DNA of 64,000 nucleotides from Eucommia ulmoides (GCA_016647705.1 CM028336.1:5084001-5148000), one strand, 5' to 3'; shown: positions 1-10,670, numbered from the stretch's first letter. A program made the numbers and translations. The notes: generated by a model not told the origin, from the sequence alone.

Positions 1-1358
1 AGACTTGTCAAACAGGTGTTCCATCTCTTATAAATACTATAGTAGGGGGTCTAATCAAATCAGGTATGCACATTTTTTCTTAGTCAACGCTCTGTCATTT
101 TTTATTTTATTTTGATAAAACACTATTAATTCTCACATTAGAGTTGCAACAACGGCAAACTCATCCTCGATGCATTGTTTTGTAAGAACCGAAATTAGGA
201 AGATCAATCTAATCCTAATTCCAAAGTTCCATTTCTGATGAACCAAATTTTGGCTTCATCAGTATGTATTTGTTTGTTCAAACAAATAATATGTAAAAAT
301 TAATTAAATTATGGTAAAAATATATATATATAAAAACATAATATAGTTTATGTTTGAAAAGTTCGAAAAATAATGTGTGAAAACACACATAGAAAACCCT
401 AATTGGCCACAGGCTTTGGATTCTCTCTTTGTTAATTTTTATTTTTCTAACTGAGAGACTCCTAATATATTCCTGAGACTTCTGCCACTGACATTTATGA
501 CCAATAAATATATTATATATTTTGTTTTTAAATTGAGAAGCAATGGTCAAAGTTTGACTCAAGGTCACATGGTTCAACTCTTCAAAAGAAAGAGAGAGTT
601 CATATTCCTTTACTAAATTGGGCCTTGACAATTTATAAGCCCAATTTTCAGGCACAATTGCAATGTACAATTCAATTTTTATTTTATTTTTTTCATTTTT
701 CCCTTCTTCTTTTTTTTGGGTACAAAAGAGAACCAAAACGGTCTACGGGTCGCAAAAAAGATTCAATCAAAACAAATCTTCTGAGAGTTTCTCCAGTCAT
801 TTGATGTCTCGTCCTCCATCCATCCCAATCTTCAGAAGGAGGATAGCACACTTGTTGTTCATCTTTGAAGTGAGCTACAGTTGATAGTTATTTAATAGCA
901 GGTAACGTTTACAGTAATTCTAGGGACTAGTCATTAATGAATACAACGGTCTCAGTAGAGTAAATTTACAATTCAACTTTAATTCTTTTTATTTAAATTT
1001 GGATTTTGGTAGGTCTTAGGATATCTAACATATGTGGTTGATGCTTGGGGCAATTTTAAAATTAGTACGAATGTTTAGAATTAATTAGTATTAAAATTAG
1101 TATTGATGGTTTTAATTTATGTGCTAATATAAATGAAATCCCTTATTTTATCTTTGTTTTTAAAAAAAATTCCTATCCAATTGCAATTTGTATTTTAGTC
1201 TTGCGCATTACAAAAAAATGGAAAGACCAATTCACACGTCTACACCCCCCGCAATTGTATTGAATAGAAATATCATTTCGGCGTGAGCAATCTATTACAT
1301 ATATCTAACTTGTGCGTGAATGTTAAAAACAATAATATCAAACAATTTCATCATAAAA

Positions 1359-1427
<69 letters not shown>

Positions 1428-1861
1428 TTCTCATTTTTTGAATAATTGTATTTGCATGTAACTACTATTAACAACTTGGTCTTAAATCCGAGAGATATAG
1501 ATGTTCGTAGATTTTTCTACATACAAATAGTTACATGTAACTAATATGACACAATATATATAATATAGTTACATATAATTTGCAATTATTAACTTGTTAC
1601 TAATTTTAGTTATATATAATTAATTTTCACTCTAATACAAAATTACTTATCAAGCTCTCTTTATTTTTCACATACAATTCGTGAGCATGCACGAGACTAA
1701 TACGGAACCAAAAATCACTTTGAGGGACTAATTCTAAATTTATGTTTTAAATAGGACAAATAATATATTACATTCTCCATTTAGGACTAATTGCGGATTA
1801 TCCCTTCATGTTATCATGTATACTTTAAAAATCTATTTTATCCCTTTTTACTTATAATTAA
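1..1861. other. AT-rich intergenic DNA
   Basis: No gene is recognisable on either strand. The open frames here are low-complexity Phe/Leu/Ile-rich or Lys-rich stretches without a family signature. Besides a TA microsatellite the stretch shows only scattered A/T runs and weak short repeats. Confidence 0.6.
1364..1424. repeat. (TA)n microsatellite
   Basis: About 60 bp of uninterrupted alternating A and T. It is likely length-variable. Confidence 0.95.
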
Positions 1862-2262
1862 GGGCAAATCTCATTTTTGACCTTTTTAACTATTGACGAA
1901 TTTTTATATGATTCAATAAGTTTATGTATTTCACTTTAAACCCTTTTTCTTTAATTACAATTTTAATTGTCTTTTCATCTAAGTTGATTTTTAAATTGGA
2001 ATTAGCAGTAAATATATATTTGTTTGTTTTTTTATTCATTTTTCCTTTTTTCGTTGTCTTTTTTTTTTATGCCTTTTTTTTCTTCTCCTTCTTCATCTTT
2101 GTGTTGTCTTCTTCAGGGTTTAAAGTGAAAATTCGTCTAATTTAATTGTCAAATTAGACAGAAGAACTAATTAAAAATACAAGGTTTAAAGTGAAAAGTA
2201 CAAATTTATTGGACCATATACAAATTGGTCAATAATTAGAGGGTGAAAGATGAAATTTTCTC
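1862..2262. mobile_element. Non-autonomous Mutator-type element (MULE MITE)
   Basis: A 401-bp inverted-repeat element. The left arm (starting GGGCAAATCTCATTTTTGAC) and the reverse complement of the right arm (starting GAGAAAATTTCATCTTTCAC) align for about 85 bp, including the shared block TTCACTTTAAACC. Both flanks carry the perfect 9-bp direct repeat tataattaa (1853-1861 and 2263-2271), the duplication length typical of Mutator-like elements. It has no coding capacity. Confidence 0.8.
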
Positions 2263-2349
2263 TATAATTAATTGGAAAACTATTTTTTTTTTTTTGTTTA
2301 ACTTAACTGAATATGCTAACAAGGGAGTTAAATCAAAATTTTCATCTTT

Positions 2350-2575
2350 TTCCTTTTTATTTTATGGTAAGGTGTATCTGGACGAACTTACGTGCATCTC
2401 GACTAATCATCTTCCAAGACAATCTTAAAAGTGTACTCTTTCACATCAGCCTGGTGTATTCAGGAATATATTTAATATTTAATTCCCAGAGTGTTCCTTA
2501 AGAGAGTCGAACCTTGATTAATAAGAAAAAGAGACATCTTCACTTGTCAACCGGACTAACAACTCTTGGGTTTAA
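2350..2575 (-). mobile_element. tRNA-derived SINE, full-length copy
   Basis: Read on the minus strand, the element begins near 2575 with a box-A-like TTAGTCCGGTTGACAAG and then a box-B-like GGTTCGACTC near 2510, the two internal RNA polymerase III promoter boxes of tRNA-derived SINEs. The tail (2350-2470) matches the copies at 16545, 34755 and 39391. No clear target duplication was found. Confidence 0.65.
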
Positions 2576-2909
2576 ATTTTTTTATCTACATTTTACATAA
2601 AATGATAAAATTACTATTCATTTTAATTTTATATTTTATTTTGTTTTTTCTAATAAATAAAATAGAGAGAAAGCGTTAGACTTCTTGAGGGAGAAAATGT
2701 TAATTTTTTTCATTTATAATCTTTAAATATTAAATTTAAAGATTTTTAATACAAAAATTCCTACAAATGGGCTTAAATCATATAAAAAAAAATCGTTGTA
2801 GCTATATTTGTGTCTCATAAATCAAGCTAGATACAATAAGAGTAACCTCCCTCTTTACACTCCTCCCATTAATGAATTTCAACAAACAACAAAAAAAGAA
2901 AATGGAGGA
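2576..2909. other. Presumed 3' flank of the zinc-finger gene
   Basis: A/T-rich DNA without ORFs, downstream of the minus-strand stop at 2910. It should hold the 3' UTR and polyadenylation region; no single signal stands out. Confidence 0.4.
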
Positions 2910-3596
2910 TCATCTTCTCCTACCTCCCCATGAGCTCGTCTCCCTATCGTCGATCAGCTCCGACACCCAATTTATATCAGGACCCACCTCCGTTTCGCTA
3001 TATTGGGTTGCCGGAATTTGATCATTCCGGCGCGAATCACCACCGGCGACTCTCAGCATGGCAAGACGCCTCTCAATTTCAGACCTCCCGCTGTCGGTCT
3101 CCTCCACCACCGGCTCCACCGCCACTGGAACAATCATCCCTCTGCCTGTCCGGCTCCCGGGTGGCTCTGGGCTAAGGACGTAGAACCACCGGTAAGTTAT
3201 CTCCGGCCGGAGCTCCCTTCTCGAGTGGGCGAAAAAGCAGACTCGACGGCTACACCCGGTTCCCAAATTGCATTTACGTGTCCTGTATTTATCCGGGTGG
3301 AGCCAGTACTCGAATATCCCGTGGGAGAACCCGCAAGAATCCCCCTTTTCGCACTCGCCGGCTACTTTGAAGCTCGGGCACGACACGGCGGCATAGTTGT
3401 ACCGCCGTGGGTCTCGGCGGCGGGCCTTCTCTCCCCGATGCGCGAATGGGCAAACCGTCCAGTCATGGCTGCGGAGCGTCGGACAGTTCCGGATCTTGAA
3501 GCTGTACATCCGAAACTCGTCGGACTCGTAGATGGAATGGGTCACCGGCCGGCTCTCCAGTTGGTCGGAAAATGAATATGTTGCTCCGTTATACAT
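2910..3596 (-). CDS. CCCH tandem zinc-finger protein (plant RR-TZF class)
   Basis: An intact intronless ORF of 228 residues. It has the arginine-rich region plus tandem CCCH architecture of plant RR-TZF proteins. First comes a C-X5-H-X4-C-X3-H unit (C38, H44, C49, H53) with the basic run KARRRDPRR. Finger 1 follows as C-X8-C-X5-C-X3-H (C73, C82, C88, H92), then finger 2 as C-X5-C-X4-C-X3-H (C109, C115, C120, H124). The linker YWLHPDKYRTRKC and the C-terminal PDINWVSELIDD are family hallmarks. Known members bind AU-rich RNA, shuttle between nucleus and cytoplasmic granules, and act in hormone and stress responses. There are no ankyrin repeats, so it belongs with the short members (AtTZF1-3-like). 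The GC-rich coding region contrasts with its AT-rich surroundings, as is common for this intronless family. The exact orthologue cannot be fixed from sequence alone. Confidence 0.95.
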   Translation of the reverse strand: MYNGATYSFSDQLESRPVTHSIYESDEFRMYSFKIRNCPTLRSHDWTVCPFAHRGEKARRRDPRRYNYAAVSCPSFKVAGECEKGDSCGFSHGIFEYWLHPDKYRTRKCNLGTGCSRRVCFFAHSRRELRPEITYRWFYVLSPEPPGSRTGRGMIVPVAVEPVVEETDSGRSEIERRLAMLRVAGGDSRRNDQIPATQYSETEVGPDINWVSELIDDRETSSWGGRRR

Positions 3597-3859
3597 TGTT
3601 AGCGTGAGAATTATATACAGGGTTTATATATATATACACAAAATTTTGCATGCACATGCAAATTTTTTTTAAAAAAAAATTGTAATTTGTTTTAAAAAAA
3701 TATATAAAAATAAATTTTAAAAAATTGTGGGGCGAAATTAAAAGAATTAAGAGTTAGAGGAGCGAAAAGAAAAAGTCGCCGGAGGAGGAGTCGGAGCTCT
3801 ATTGAAGAATGAAGTCGGTAGGGTGGCGATGGAGGGTGCCGGAGGGGAGGGGAGACCCT

Positions 3860-3867
3860 TATTTATA
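3860..3867 (-). promoter_or_regulatory. TATA box of the zinc-finger gene
   Basis: The minus strand reads CCCTATAAATAAGG, a near-consensus plant TATA box, about 265 bp upstream of the ATG at 3596. Transcription would start around 3830-3835, giving a 5' leader of about 240 nt. Confidence 0.65.
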
Positions 3868-3879
3868 GGGGAGCCATGG

Positions 3880-3926
3880 GTTAACTCAACCATGGTTAGT
3901 TATTACACTAACCATGGTTAGTTAAC
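3880..3926. promoter_or_regulatory. Promoter palindrome built from AACCATGGTT
   Basis: GTTAAC-TC-AACCATGGTTAG, an 8-nt spacer, then CTAACCATGGTT-AG-TTAAC form a nearly perfect inverted repeat, 13 bp upstream of the TATA box. Each arm contains the self-complementary AACCATGGTT and a MYB-like GTTAGT/GTTAAC core. It could bind a dimeric factor; this is inference from position and symmetry. Confidence 0.4.
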
Positions 3927-3932
3927 TCTTCA

Positions 3933-4115
3933 TATATATATACACCGGGCTGCGATCCTCTACAATTGCTTTTCCTACATTTCTCGCAACGACATGTTGT
4001 ACAAAAATGATGCAAGAATTTTTCCCTTTGTTGGGGAAATTCTTGTCCATTCACATTGTAAATGAACCGAATTGTAGCAATTGCAGGTGTACAGGATATA
4101 CCCTGTGTATATATG
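3933..4115. mobile_element. Decayed foldback or MITE element
   Basis: The left side (catatatatatacaccgggc, then gatcctctacaattgc) and the reverse complement of the right side (catatatacacagggtatat, then cctgtacacctgcaattgc) align across the whole segment. The inner hairpin pairs caagaatttttccc with ggggaaattcttg near 4013-4045. No ORF and no clear target duplication. Confidence 0.5.
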
Positions 4116-4127
4116 TGGGCCCTTCTT

Positions 4128-4290
4128 CCAGGTGGCAGAAATCTAGAAAGAAAGGTCTTGGACCCCCACCGTAAGTCGTATGGTCAAGATGTATGCAATC
4201 ACAAACTTTGAGCTATGCCCTTCTGTGGGGCCAGTGATTACATACATCTTGACCATACCACAAGCGGTGGAAATCAAGTGCCACGCGGAA
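4128..4290. repeat. Long hairpin with a 24-bp near-perfect inner stem (miRNA-like)
   Basis: Positions 4179-4202 and 4234-4257 are reverse complements with a single mismatch, separated by a 31-nt loop. A further CCACCG/CGGTGG stem lies at 4166-4171 and 4265-4270, and weaker pairing extends outward to about 4128 and 4290. Well-paired inner arms with diverged outer arms resemble a young MIRNA locus. A small MITE is the plainer alternative. No transcript direction can be inferred. Confidence 0.5.
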
Positions 4291-4387
4291 ATTGTGGGTC
4301 CCATAAATTTTAATTAAAAATAATATTTTAAATTTATTTTTCATTTAAATTCTCCCCCCTTCTTGAAATTCAAAAAAATCCTCCAAC

Positions 4388-4580
4388 CAACCTGAGTTGG
4401 TCCAAGCGCAAGAAGTTTAAGTTTCTTAAGCAACACCTCCAAAGATCGAACCTTAGGGATTGTATATAGAAAATACTTTGTTGGGAGAGGTGGTCCGCTT
4501 CTGGCACCCGACAGTACCTCAAGGGATTAGTCTCTGCCGACCGTAGTGCGGAAATATCCTAGGAAACCCAAAAAAAGAAG
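4388..4580 (+). mobile_element. tRNA-derived SINE, second family
   Basis: The head has a tRNA-like CCTGAGTTGGTCCAAGCGC (box A region) and AGATCGAACCTTAGG (box B region) about 40 bp later. The body contains GAGAGGTGGTCCGCTTCTGG and ends near ATATCCTAGGAAACCC, followed by an A-rich stretch with AAGAAGAAGAA. Unrelated to the SINE at 2350. Confidence 0.6.
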
Positions 4581-4773
4581 AAGAAAAATCCTACAAATTG
4601 TAGAGGAGATAATAAGGAAGCAATTAATTAAATATTAAGAAACAAATATTTAAGTGAAATCATTAATTAAATTATTTTTTTACTTTAATTTATATGAATC
4701 ACATAGATTTAATAACTAGTTGATATTAAATTAAAGATAACTTAATGTATTCAATAAATAATAGATATTAAGT

Positions 4774-5170
4774 AATGCAATGACTTTCAACTACTACAAA
4801 AATTATTATAGTAAGTGTATTATATGGACAAAAAAATTAAGTTCATGGATTGTCTTCACCATTTTTATTAAATTGAAAAGTAAACAGGTCCTTAGCAATC
4901 TAACCCCACGCGTTACAGTAATTATAATAGTTCCAATAATCTTGTGTTTAAAATCATTGTATTATATGAAAAATCACTATAAAATTTTATATGAAAAATT
5001 TACAGTGTTTTTTATGTAATGCAATGACTTTCAATTACTGTAAAAATTATTGTAGCGCGTAAATTATATGGACAAAAATTTTAATTTTATGAACTATCTG
5101 TCTTCACCGAAAAACTTTTTTTAGTTCCTTTTTAAGTTGAGAACCAAACGGGTCCTTAGCATTGTGATCC
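4774..5170. repeat. Direct duplication with a 243-bp offset
   Basis: The block starting gtaatgcaatgactttcaa at 4774 recurs at 5017, and both copies run through a ggtccttagca motif (about 4887 and 5152). The copies are diverged. They could be remains of a terminal-repeat element; no ORF is present. Confidence 0.6.
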
Positions 5171-5409
5171 CATGCAAGCCCACACGTGTTGGGCCTATAA
5201 GCATGGTTGCTTAGGGTGTGACAGGTAAACAAGGCTTTTAATTGACAATGCCCACGCGAACGGTGGGTCATTTAAGGGCCTTTTGGCCCGGATAAACTGG
5301 CCTTTATTACGGATCAAGCGCTTTCTAGCTACAACCATTATTTGGTTGGCAACAAGACAATTTTGCATAACCAATTTGTTTTTTACCTTTTTATGGTTTT
5401 TGGACTTTA

Positions 5410-6113
5410 CACCTCTAAAGTTTTGGGTTGCATTTGAGTAAAGGATTTGTAAAATGGTTACCTTTCGAAATCCAAGATTTCGAAATTTTGTCATTTATTT
5501 ACAAATCTAAATAAATAATTTAATTGAAAATTTTAATTATGTAATTTTATAATTTTCTTATTTGGATAAATTAGACACCATTGTAAAAAAAATTTAAAAC
5601 AGAGAACAAAAACCAAATCGCAATTGAATCAAACGATGAAGATGAAATTGATGAACAAAAACCCATCGTAAAAAAAAAAAAAAAAAAAAAAAGGAAGTTG
5701 TTGAAAACAAAATTGAACGAATCCTAATCGGCGACGAAGAACTATGAATGACAAAGAAGAAGATCAATGAAGGAGGGATTGGTCGTCGCGAAGGAGGGGC
5801 TAGTCATCGGCGAAGGCGGGGTTCGTCGTCGGCGATCTTCGCGAAGGAAGGGCTCAGCGAAGAAGAGATGGATGAAAGGGAGGTCGTTGCGCAGGAGATG
5901 GAGGAAAGAAGATATGATGATAAAATCCTCTCTTTGGTGGATTTGTGAAATTTCACCTATTTCTAAAGGATTTCTAAATCATCTCTTTCACCTAAATTTG
6001 ACACTTGAAGGTACTCAATACCCAAATAAGTTATTTGTTAAAAAAAAAAATTTGAAATCTCTTACTTAAATGAAATCCTTCTCCCAAATCCCTTACACAA
6101 ACACAACTTTAGA
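5410..6113. repeat. Possible inverted-repeat element, ends CTCTAAAGTT
   Basis: CTCTAAAGTT near 5410 is matched by AACTTTAGAG ending near 6113, and the next 40 bp show partial inverted similarity around AAGGATTT. The GA-rich centre (5750-5940) is open in two frames but encodes only low-complexity Arg/Glu/Gly sequence, so it is not called a gene. The target duplication is unclear. Confidence 0.35.
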
Positions 6114-6126
6114 GAAATATTCAAAC

Positions 6127-6510
6127 TGTGTCAAGTCAATCCAAATTGGTAACTTCGTTATTTTTTATGATGAAAATCAATAACGTGTCAGACATAGAAT
6201 CACCTACGTGAATAAATTTCATCATAAAAAATGACGAAATGACTAACTTGACACGGTTTAGATAATTCAAGATTTAATGTATTCAAATTGAAAGGGTGGG
6301 AGCTACAATGAAATTTTTTTAAAACTTTAGTTTTTATACTTTCAATTTGAATACATTAAATCTTAAAATACCCGAATCGTGTCAAGTTAGTCTGAATTGA
6401 TAATCATGTCATTTTTTATAATGGAAATCAATCACGTGTTAGACATAGAATCACCCATGTAGATAAATTCCGCTAAAAAATGACTGAAAGACTTCCTTGA
6501 CATGATTTTG
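6127..6510. repeat. Array of interlocking inverted repeats (foldback)
   Basis: Two diverged copies of an about 130-bp palindromic unit (6127-6257 and 6377-6510) both run from gtgtcaagt to acttgacac-like ends, with arms pairing through ttttttatgatgaaaat and atcataaaaaatgac. Between them is another inverted pair, ttaatgtattcaaattgaaag (about 6274) and its complement (about 6340). No coding capacity. Confidence 0.6.
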
Positions 6511-6559
6511 ATACTTCGGGTTTTAATGTCGAATCGAAAAGATAGGAAGTAATTTTTTT

Positions 6560-7039
6560 TTTTTTTTAATTTTAGGGTGCAAAGTGCAAAAAGATAATTC
6601 TTTTATTTATTTCTCTCTTTCTAAATATAAATGATTTTTGTTTAGAATTTTTTTACTCAAGAAAATGACAGGATTTCATAAATATAAAAGCTCTATATAT
6701 AGAGAGAAACTATTCCATGTGATCAGTACACAAAATTAGGAAACTTGTATTGTTTACCGATTACAGGAAGCAGTTTTTTTATGTTTTTAAATTTATAATT
6801 CTCTTAGAATTTTAATATTTTTTGAATTATTCATTTTTTTTAAATAATGATTATTTTCAATATGAGCTACAACATATTGTTAAATTGTAAATTTTAAATG
6901 TTGAACTTAATAAAAAATAAATAGAAAATAGAAGAATTAAGGACTTAATTGATAAATAAAAAATTAGTTGCAACTAAGTTTTCATCATTTATATATTATG
7001 TGAGTGATAGAGAAAGAGACGAAATGAGAGAAGAAGATG
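6560..7039. other. AT-rich intergenic DNA, no feature seen
   Basis: Homopolymer-rich A/T sequence with no recognisable ORF, repeat boundary or RNA gene. Confidence 0.5.
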
Positions 7040-7375
7040 AAAATGTGCGATAGTAGTTGTGGATACTCGTGGTGGTGGCCGGCGTAGGGGTGGTGGTGGT
7101 GACCGGCGTGGGTGGTGGCGACTCGTGTGGTGATGGTTCTCAATATGTACTCTTATCAAATATGTTAGAAATAGTTTTGTAGGAGTGAATATGAATCAAG
7201 ATTTTTTTTCTCTCACAAATTTTTTAAAAAATTCAGAATTACTCCCAAAATTTTGAGAATATTTAAGAACAAAAACATGTTTATTAAACTCATTTTTATA
7301 CATTAATCCCAAAATTCTGAAAGTAAAAACATACATCAAGGAGCGAAAACACTAACAAAGGGACTCTAGTTTTCA
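7040..7375. mobile_element. Truncated copy of the Tourist-like MITE family
   Basis: It shares the order of blocks seen at 12702-13140 and inverted at 34077-34571: a GGC/GGT-rich part with ggccggcg, a gtgaa-atagttttgtaggagtgaatatgaatcaa block, attactcccaaaattttgagaa, a tttattaaac block, attaatcccaaaattctg and a final aacactaacaaagg. Its ends are degraded. Confidence 0.45.
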
Positions 7376-7894
7376 TTGAACATCCACTACTAAGATAAAC
7401 ACAACAATAAAATAAATGAAGCCATATAAATTGCTAAGATAAGCATGAAATTTAATACCATTTTTTGGCATTAATATAAATTTTGTGGTTGCCCAAAAAT
7501 TAGACCCTATTTTGACATGGACATTTTGTATCTCTATGACAAAGAGAGAGTTCAACTTAAGCTACATATTGACAATGCATATTAGGACATCATGCTAAGA
7601 AAAGAAAATATGCACATTAGGACATATTTTATGCTAAGAAAAGAAAACACAATTCTCATGATCCACAAAAACTTACCTTCTCTAAGTATTTTGGATGACA
7701 AAATCTAGGAAAAACGGATTTGAAATAATCTCTTTTTATTTTCTCTCAAGAAAAATCGGATGAGTGACAAGATCTAATTGTTGCTCGACTTGAATAGGAA
7801 AAAAGATTATGAACAAAGATCGATGCATTAACTATCAATATACGAAGTTATTTATAGTCCTAACTATCAATATACGAAGTCATTTATAGTCCTA
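7376..7894. other. AT-rich intergenic DNA
   Basis: No gene is supported. A short direct repeat (taactatcaatatacgaagt, twice at about 7827 and 7861) and a repeated gcacattaggacat motif near 7577 and 7610 are the only structure seen. Confidence 0.5.
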
Positions 7895-8715
7895 TTTCTG
7901 GATGTTGTTTAACAGATGTCAATTGAATATTTCAGTGTTTAAACAGATGTTGATAGTGAACAACATTATACAACACGTGTTAGGAAATAATCGAGTTATA
8001 CAGCATCTGTCAGTAGGTAGTTGAGTTGCTCGACAAGTATCACCAGCACGATCTACACTATATCCAAGTGTAACCATGCAATTTTTTATTTTTTTTTATT
8101 AATTAGGTAATACAACACCTGTTAATAGCCAACTGAGTTGTTCGACAGTTGTCACCAAAACAATTTATATCACGTCCAAGTGTGACCTTGCAAAATTATT
8201 TTTGATTAATCAGGTTATACACCATTTGTCAATAACAAATACAGTTATTTGATAATTGTTAACAGCATGATCTATACCACGTCCATGTGTAACCATGCAA
8301 ACCTATTTGTTATTAATTAGGTTATACCATGTGTTAATAAATGATGGAATTCTACAGTACCTGTTATCAGCTAACTGAGTTGCTCAACAACTGTAAACAG
8401 GCGATCTATATCACGTCCAAGTGTAACCACTCAAATTTATTTTTCATTAATTAAGTTGTGCAACAAGTATTAACAAATTATCGACTTATAAAATAGTTAT
8501 CAACAAACAACAGAGTTGTTCCAACTGTCAATTACATGATTTATTCAAGATCCAAATGTAACAGATGCAAATTTAATTTTAATTGATTAGGTGGTATAAA
8601 TCGTGTTAACAAACTAATTAACGGGTTATACAACAGATATTGATAGACAATTGAGTTGTTTGCAACTGTCAACTGAACGACTATATCATGTAAAAATATA
8701 ATTACGTAAATTTAG
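7895..8715. repeat. Diverged tandem repeat, period about 105-140 bp
   Basis: About six copies of a unit with ccaagtgtaaccatgcaa (near 8065, 8179, 8281, 8419, 8551 and a weak one near 8690), ttaattaggttatacaacac and ctgagttgttcgacaactgtca. Copies differ by many substitutions and indels, so the array is old. No ORF spans the units. Confidence 0.7.
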
Positions 8716-9142
8716 GGCCCATTTGATAACACAATTTAACACTTAAAATTGAATGCATTAAGTACTTATCAAATTAAATATTTTTGATAAAATAAAATAA
8801 AACAACTACTTAAAGTATCTTTTTTTTTTTTCCCAATCATTTTTCACTTAAAACAAGAAAAAAATATATTTATCACAACCACCATTGAACGCAAACTATT
8901 AAAGAGTAAAAAAAAGAAAAAAAAAAAAGACATATATAGAAACATATATAAATAGAAAAAAAATACTAAATTGTGAGAGAGAAAGAGAGAAATATGTGAA
9001 AAAAAAAGAAAGTTACAAAAATTAATTTAGGGACAAAAAAATCTACAAAGATGAATGTTTTAAACTTAAAAGTATTAAAAAATAAATACTTAATAAATTC
9101 AATACTAATAATTTCAACACATTGTTATCAAACCAACGCTTG
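8714..9142. mobile_element. MITE with GGGCCCATTTGATAACA termini
   Basis: gggcccatttgataacaca at 8714 is matched in inverted form by tgttatcaaaccaacgctt ending near 9142, with pairing continuing through ttaacactt/ttcaacac. About 430 bp, A/T-rich and non-coding. Superfamily not fixed because no clear target duplication was found. Confidence 0.55.
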
Positions 9143-10091
9143 ATGTTGAAAAATAATTATATTATACAAAATAGGACAAACATAAGAACTCTAGAGATCT
9201 CTTAGTTGTCTGATGTCTCAAAAGATAAAGAACAGTTCAAATCAAAACAAAATATAAACAAAATATAAGATAAATATAAAATGTTTATTTATATGTAACA
9301 TAATGTATCTTATACCTAATTGATTTTATTTATTTTTTTGTATAATTGAGGACTATTAAATATTGAAATATTTAGATTATATGTAATGTAAATAATTTTT
9401 ATTTTTTAAAAAATTTATTAATTAAAATGAATTATATTTTGTCTTCGTATTTTGAAAAAATATTTTTATCCTTTAATAATTTATTCATCTAAATTAATTA
9501 TATATAAATATAAAATTATATTTTTTCCTCCATATTTTGAGAGTTTATTTTAGGAAATAATATGTTCTCTCTCTCCTTTTCATTCCTCACGACCTTCTTC
9601 CATTATCTCTCTCTATTTCTCTCTCTTTTTTTTAACCCTCTTTTTTGTTAGAAGTTTTTTGAATTGAACTTGATTGAAATTCACTTTTAAATTTTTATGG
9701 TTAATATCAATTAGGCCTTAAAAAGTAAATTGACAAAAGGCTAAAAATTAAATTGATCTAAAATAAAAAAAAGATAAAATATTAGATAGAAGACTTCATG
9801 ATGCTACCACTAATTTTATTTTAATTTTTATTCGACAGACAAAATATCACATATGCAATATATTTATTTATTGAGATAGATTGACGTATAATCATTATTT
9901 TTCTTTCAATAAATTACAAAATAGTTTATGCAAGTGTAAGCTTGTAAACCTAATTTTAATTTGATCAAATGTTACTTGTGCATTTATTGTCACCTCATCC
10001 TCAATTCCATATAGATCTACGAAAAACAACGCAAGTATGCAAAACATTGGACACAAATGATTACTCATACCAAATCCAACATTTTCCATTC
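9143..10091. other. AT-rich intergenic DNA downstream of EMF2
   Basis: No gene recognised. It contains a pyrimidine-rich tract (about 9560-9640, repeated CTCTCT). Confidence 0.5.
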
Positions 10092-10409
10092 TATTGAATC
10101 CCCCATCACTTGGGTTACCTAATCTGAACTATATATAACACCTAGGACAATCATCTTCTTTCAAGACATCTTTTTCTCCATGTTATCAGAACCAGAACTT
10201 TTGCCTGATGTTGGGTGTGTTAAATCCCACATCGATGTTAGGTCATTCCCTTGATAACCGTTTGCAATGGCTTGTCAAAGTCCATCCTACACATGAGAGG
10301 ACGTGTTGAATCCCATATCGCTTGTGTTACATGATCTTAATCTATATAAGGCAATCTTTCTCTTTCAAGGCGTCTTATGAGAGTAAGTTAGGTCCATTGG
10401 ATTTCTACA
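10092..10409 (+). mobile_element. TRIM retrotransposon, two LTRs
   Basis: A terminal-repeat retrotransposon in miniature. The 5' LTR (10092-10180) starts as TATTGAATCCC, a mutated TGTTGAATCCC, and is shortened by a deletion. It is followed at once by TGTTATCAGAACC, a one-base variant of the initiator-tRNA-Met primer site TGGTATCAGAACC. The 3' LTR (10304-10409) runs TGTTGAATCCC to TTTCTACA. The flanks cattc (10087-10091) and cattt (10410-10414) look like a 5-bp target duplication with one mismatch. Same family as 15126-15477 and 20686-20878. It sits about 260 bp beyond the EMF2 stop codon. Confidence 0.8.
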
Positions 10410-10670
10410 CATTTCATACAAGATTCTATTCCATTCTAGTGTACGAAACATCACAAGATGAAAGCTCTTAGAGCTTTCCCACAAAACAAAATCGAATTCA
10501 TGAATAGCTAATCACAAGATGTTAAGAATTGATCAATGTAACACATCAGACAACAGCAGAAAAATGTAGCCAAACAAATTAAGAATCGGTATATCAGACC
10601 GACATATCTTCGTCAGATTTTTTTTTTAAAAAAAAAAATTAAATGAAAGTAAACGAACCAACAATGTTGT

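Noticed and set aside
278..736. 152-codon minus-strand ORF
   Set aside because: Lys-rich then Phe/Tyr-rich translation of A/T-rich DNA, with no domain, leader or splice context.
3003..3575. 190-codon plus-strand ORF opposite the zinc-finger gene
   Set aside because: It is the shadow of the GC-rich minus-strand gene, whose three CCCH units and family C-terminus are unmistakable. The plus-strand product resembles nothing.
2350..4580. Functional tRNA genes at the polymerase III-like boxes
   Set aside because: Box A and box B are present, but no cloverleaf or acceptor stem can be formed; the bodies are SINEs.
5748..6069. Overlapping Arg/Gly/Glu-rich ORFs
   Set aside because: Two frames of the same GA-rich tract are open, so the openness reflects composition. 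No protein family.
7895..8715. CRISPR-like array of regularly spaced repeats
   Set aside because: Units are 105-140 bp, diverged along their whole length, and the context is plant nuclear DNA.
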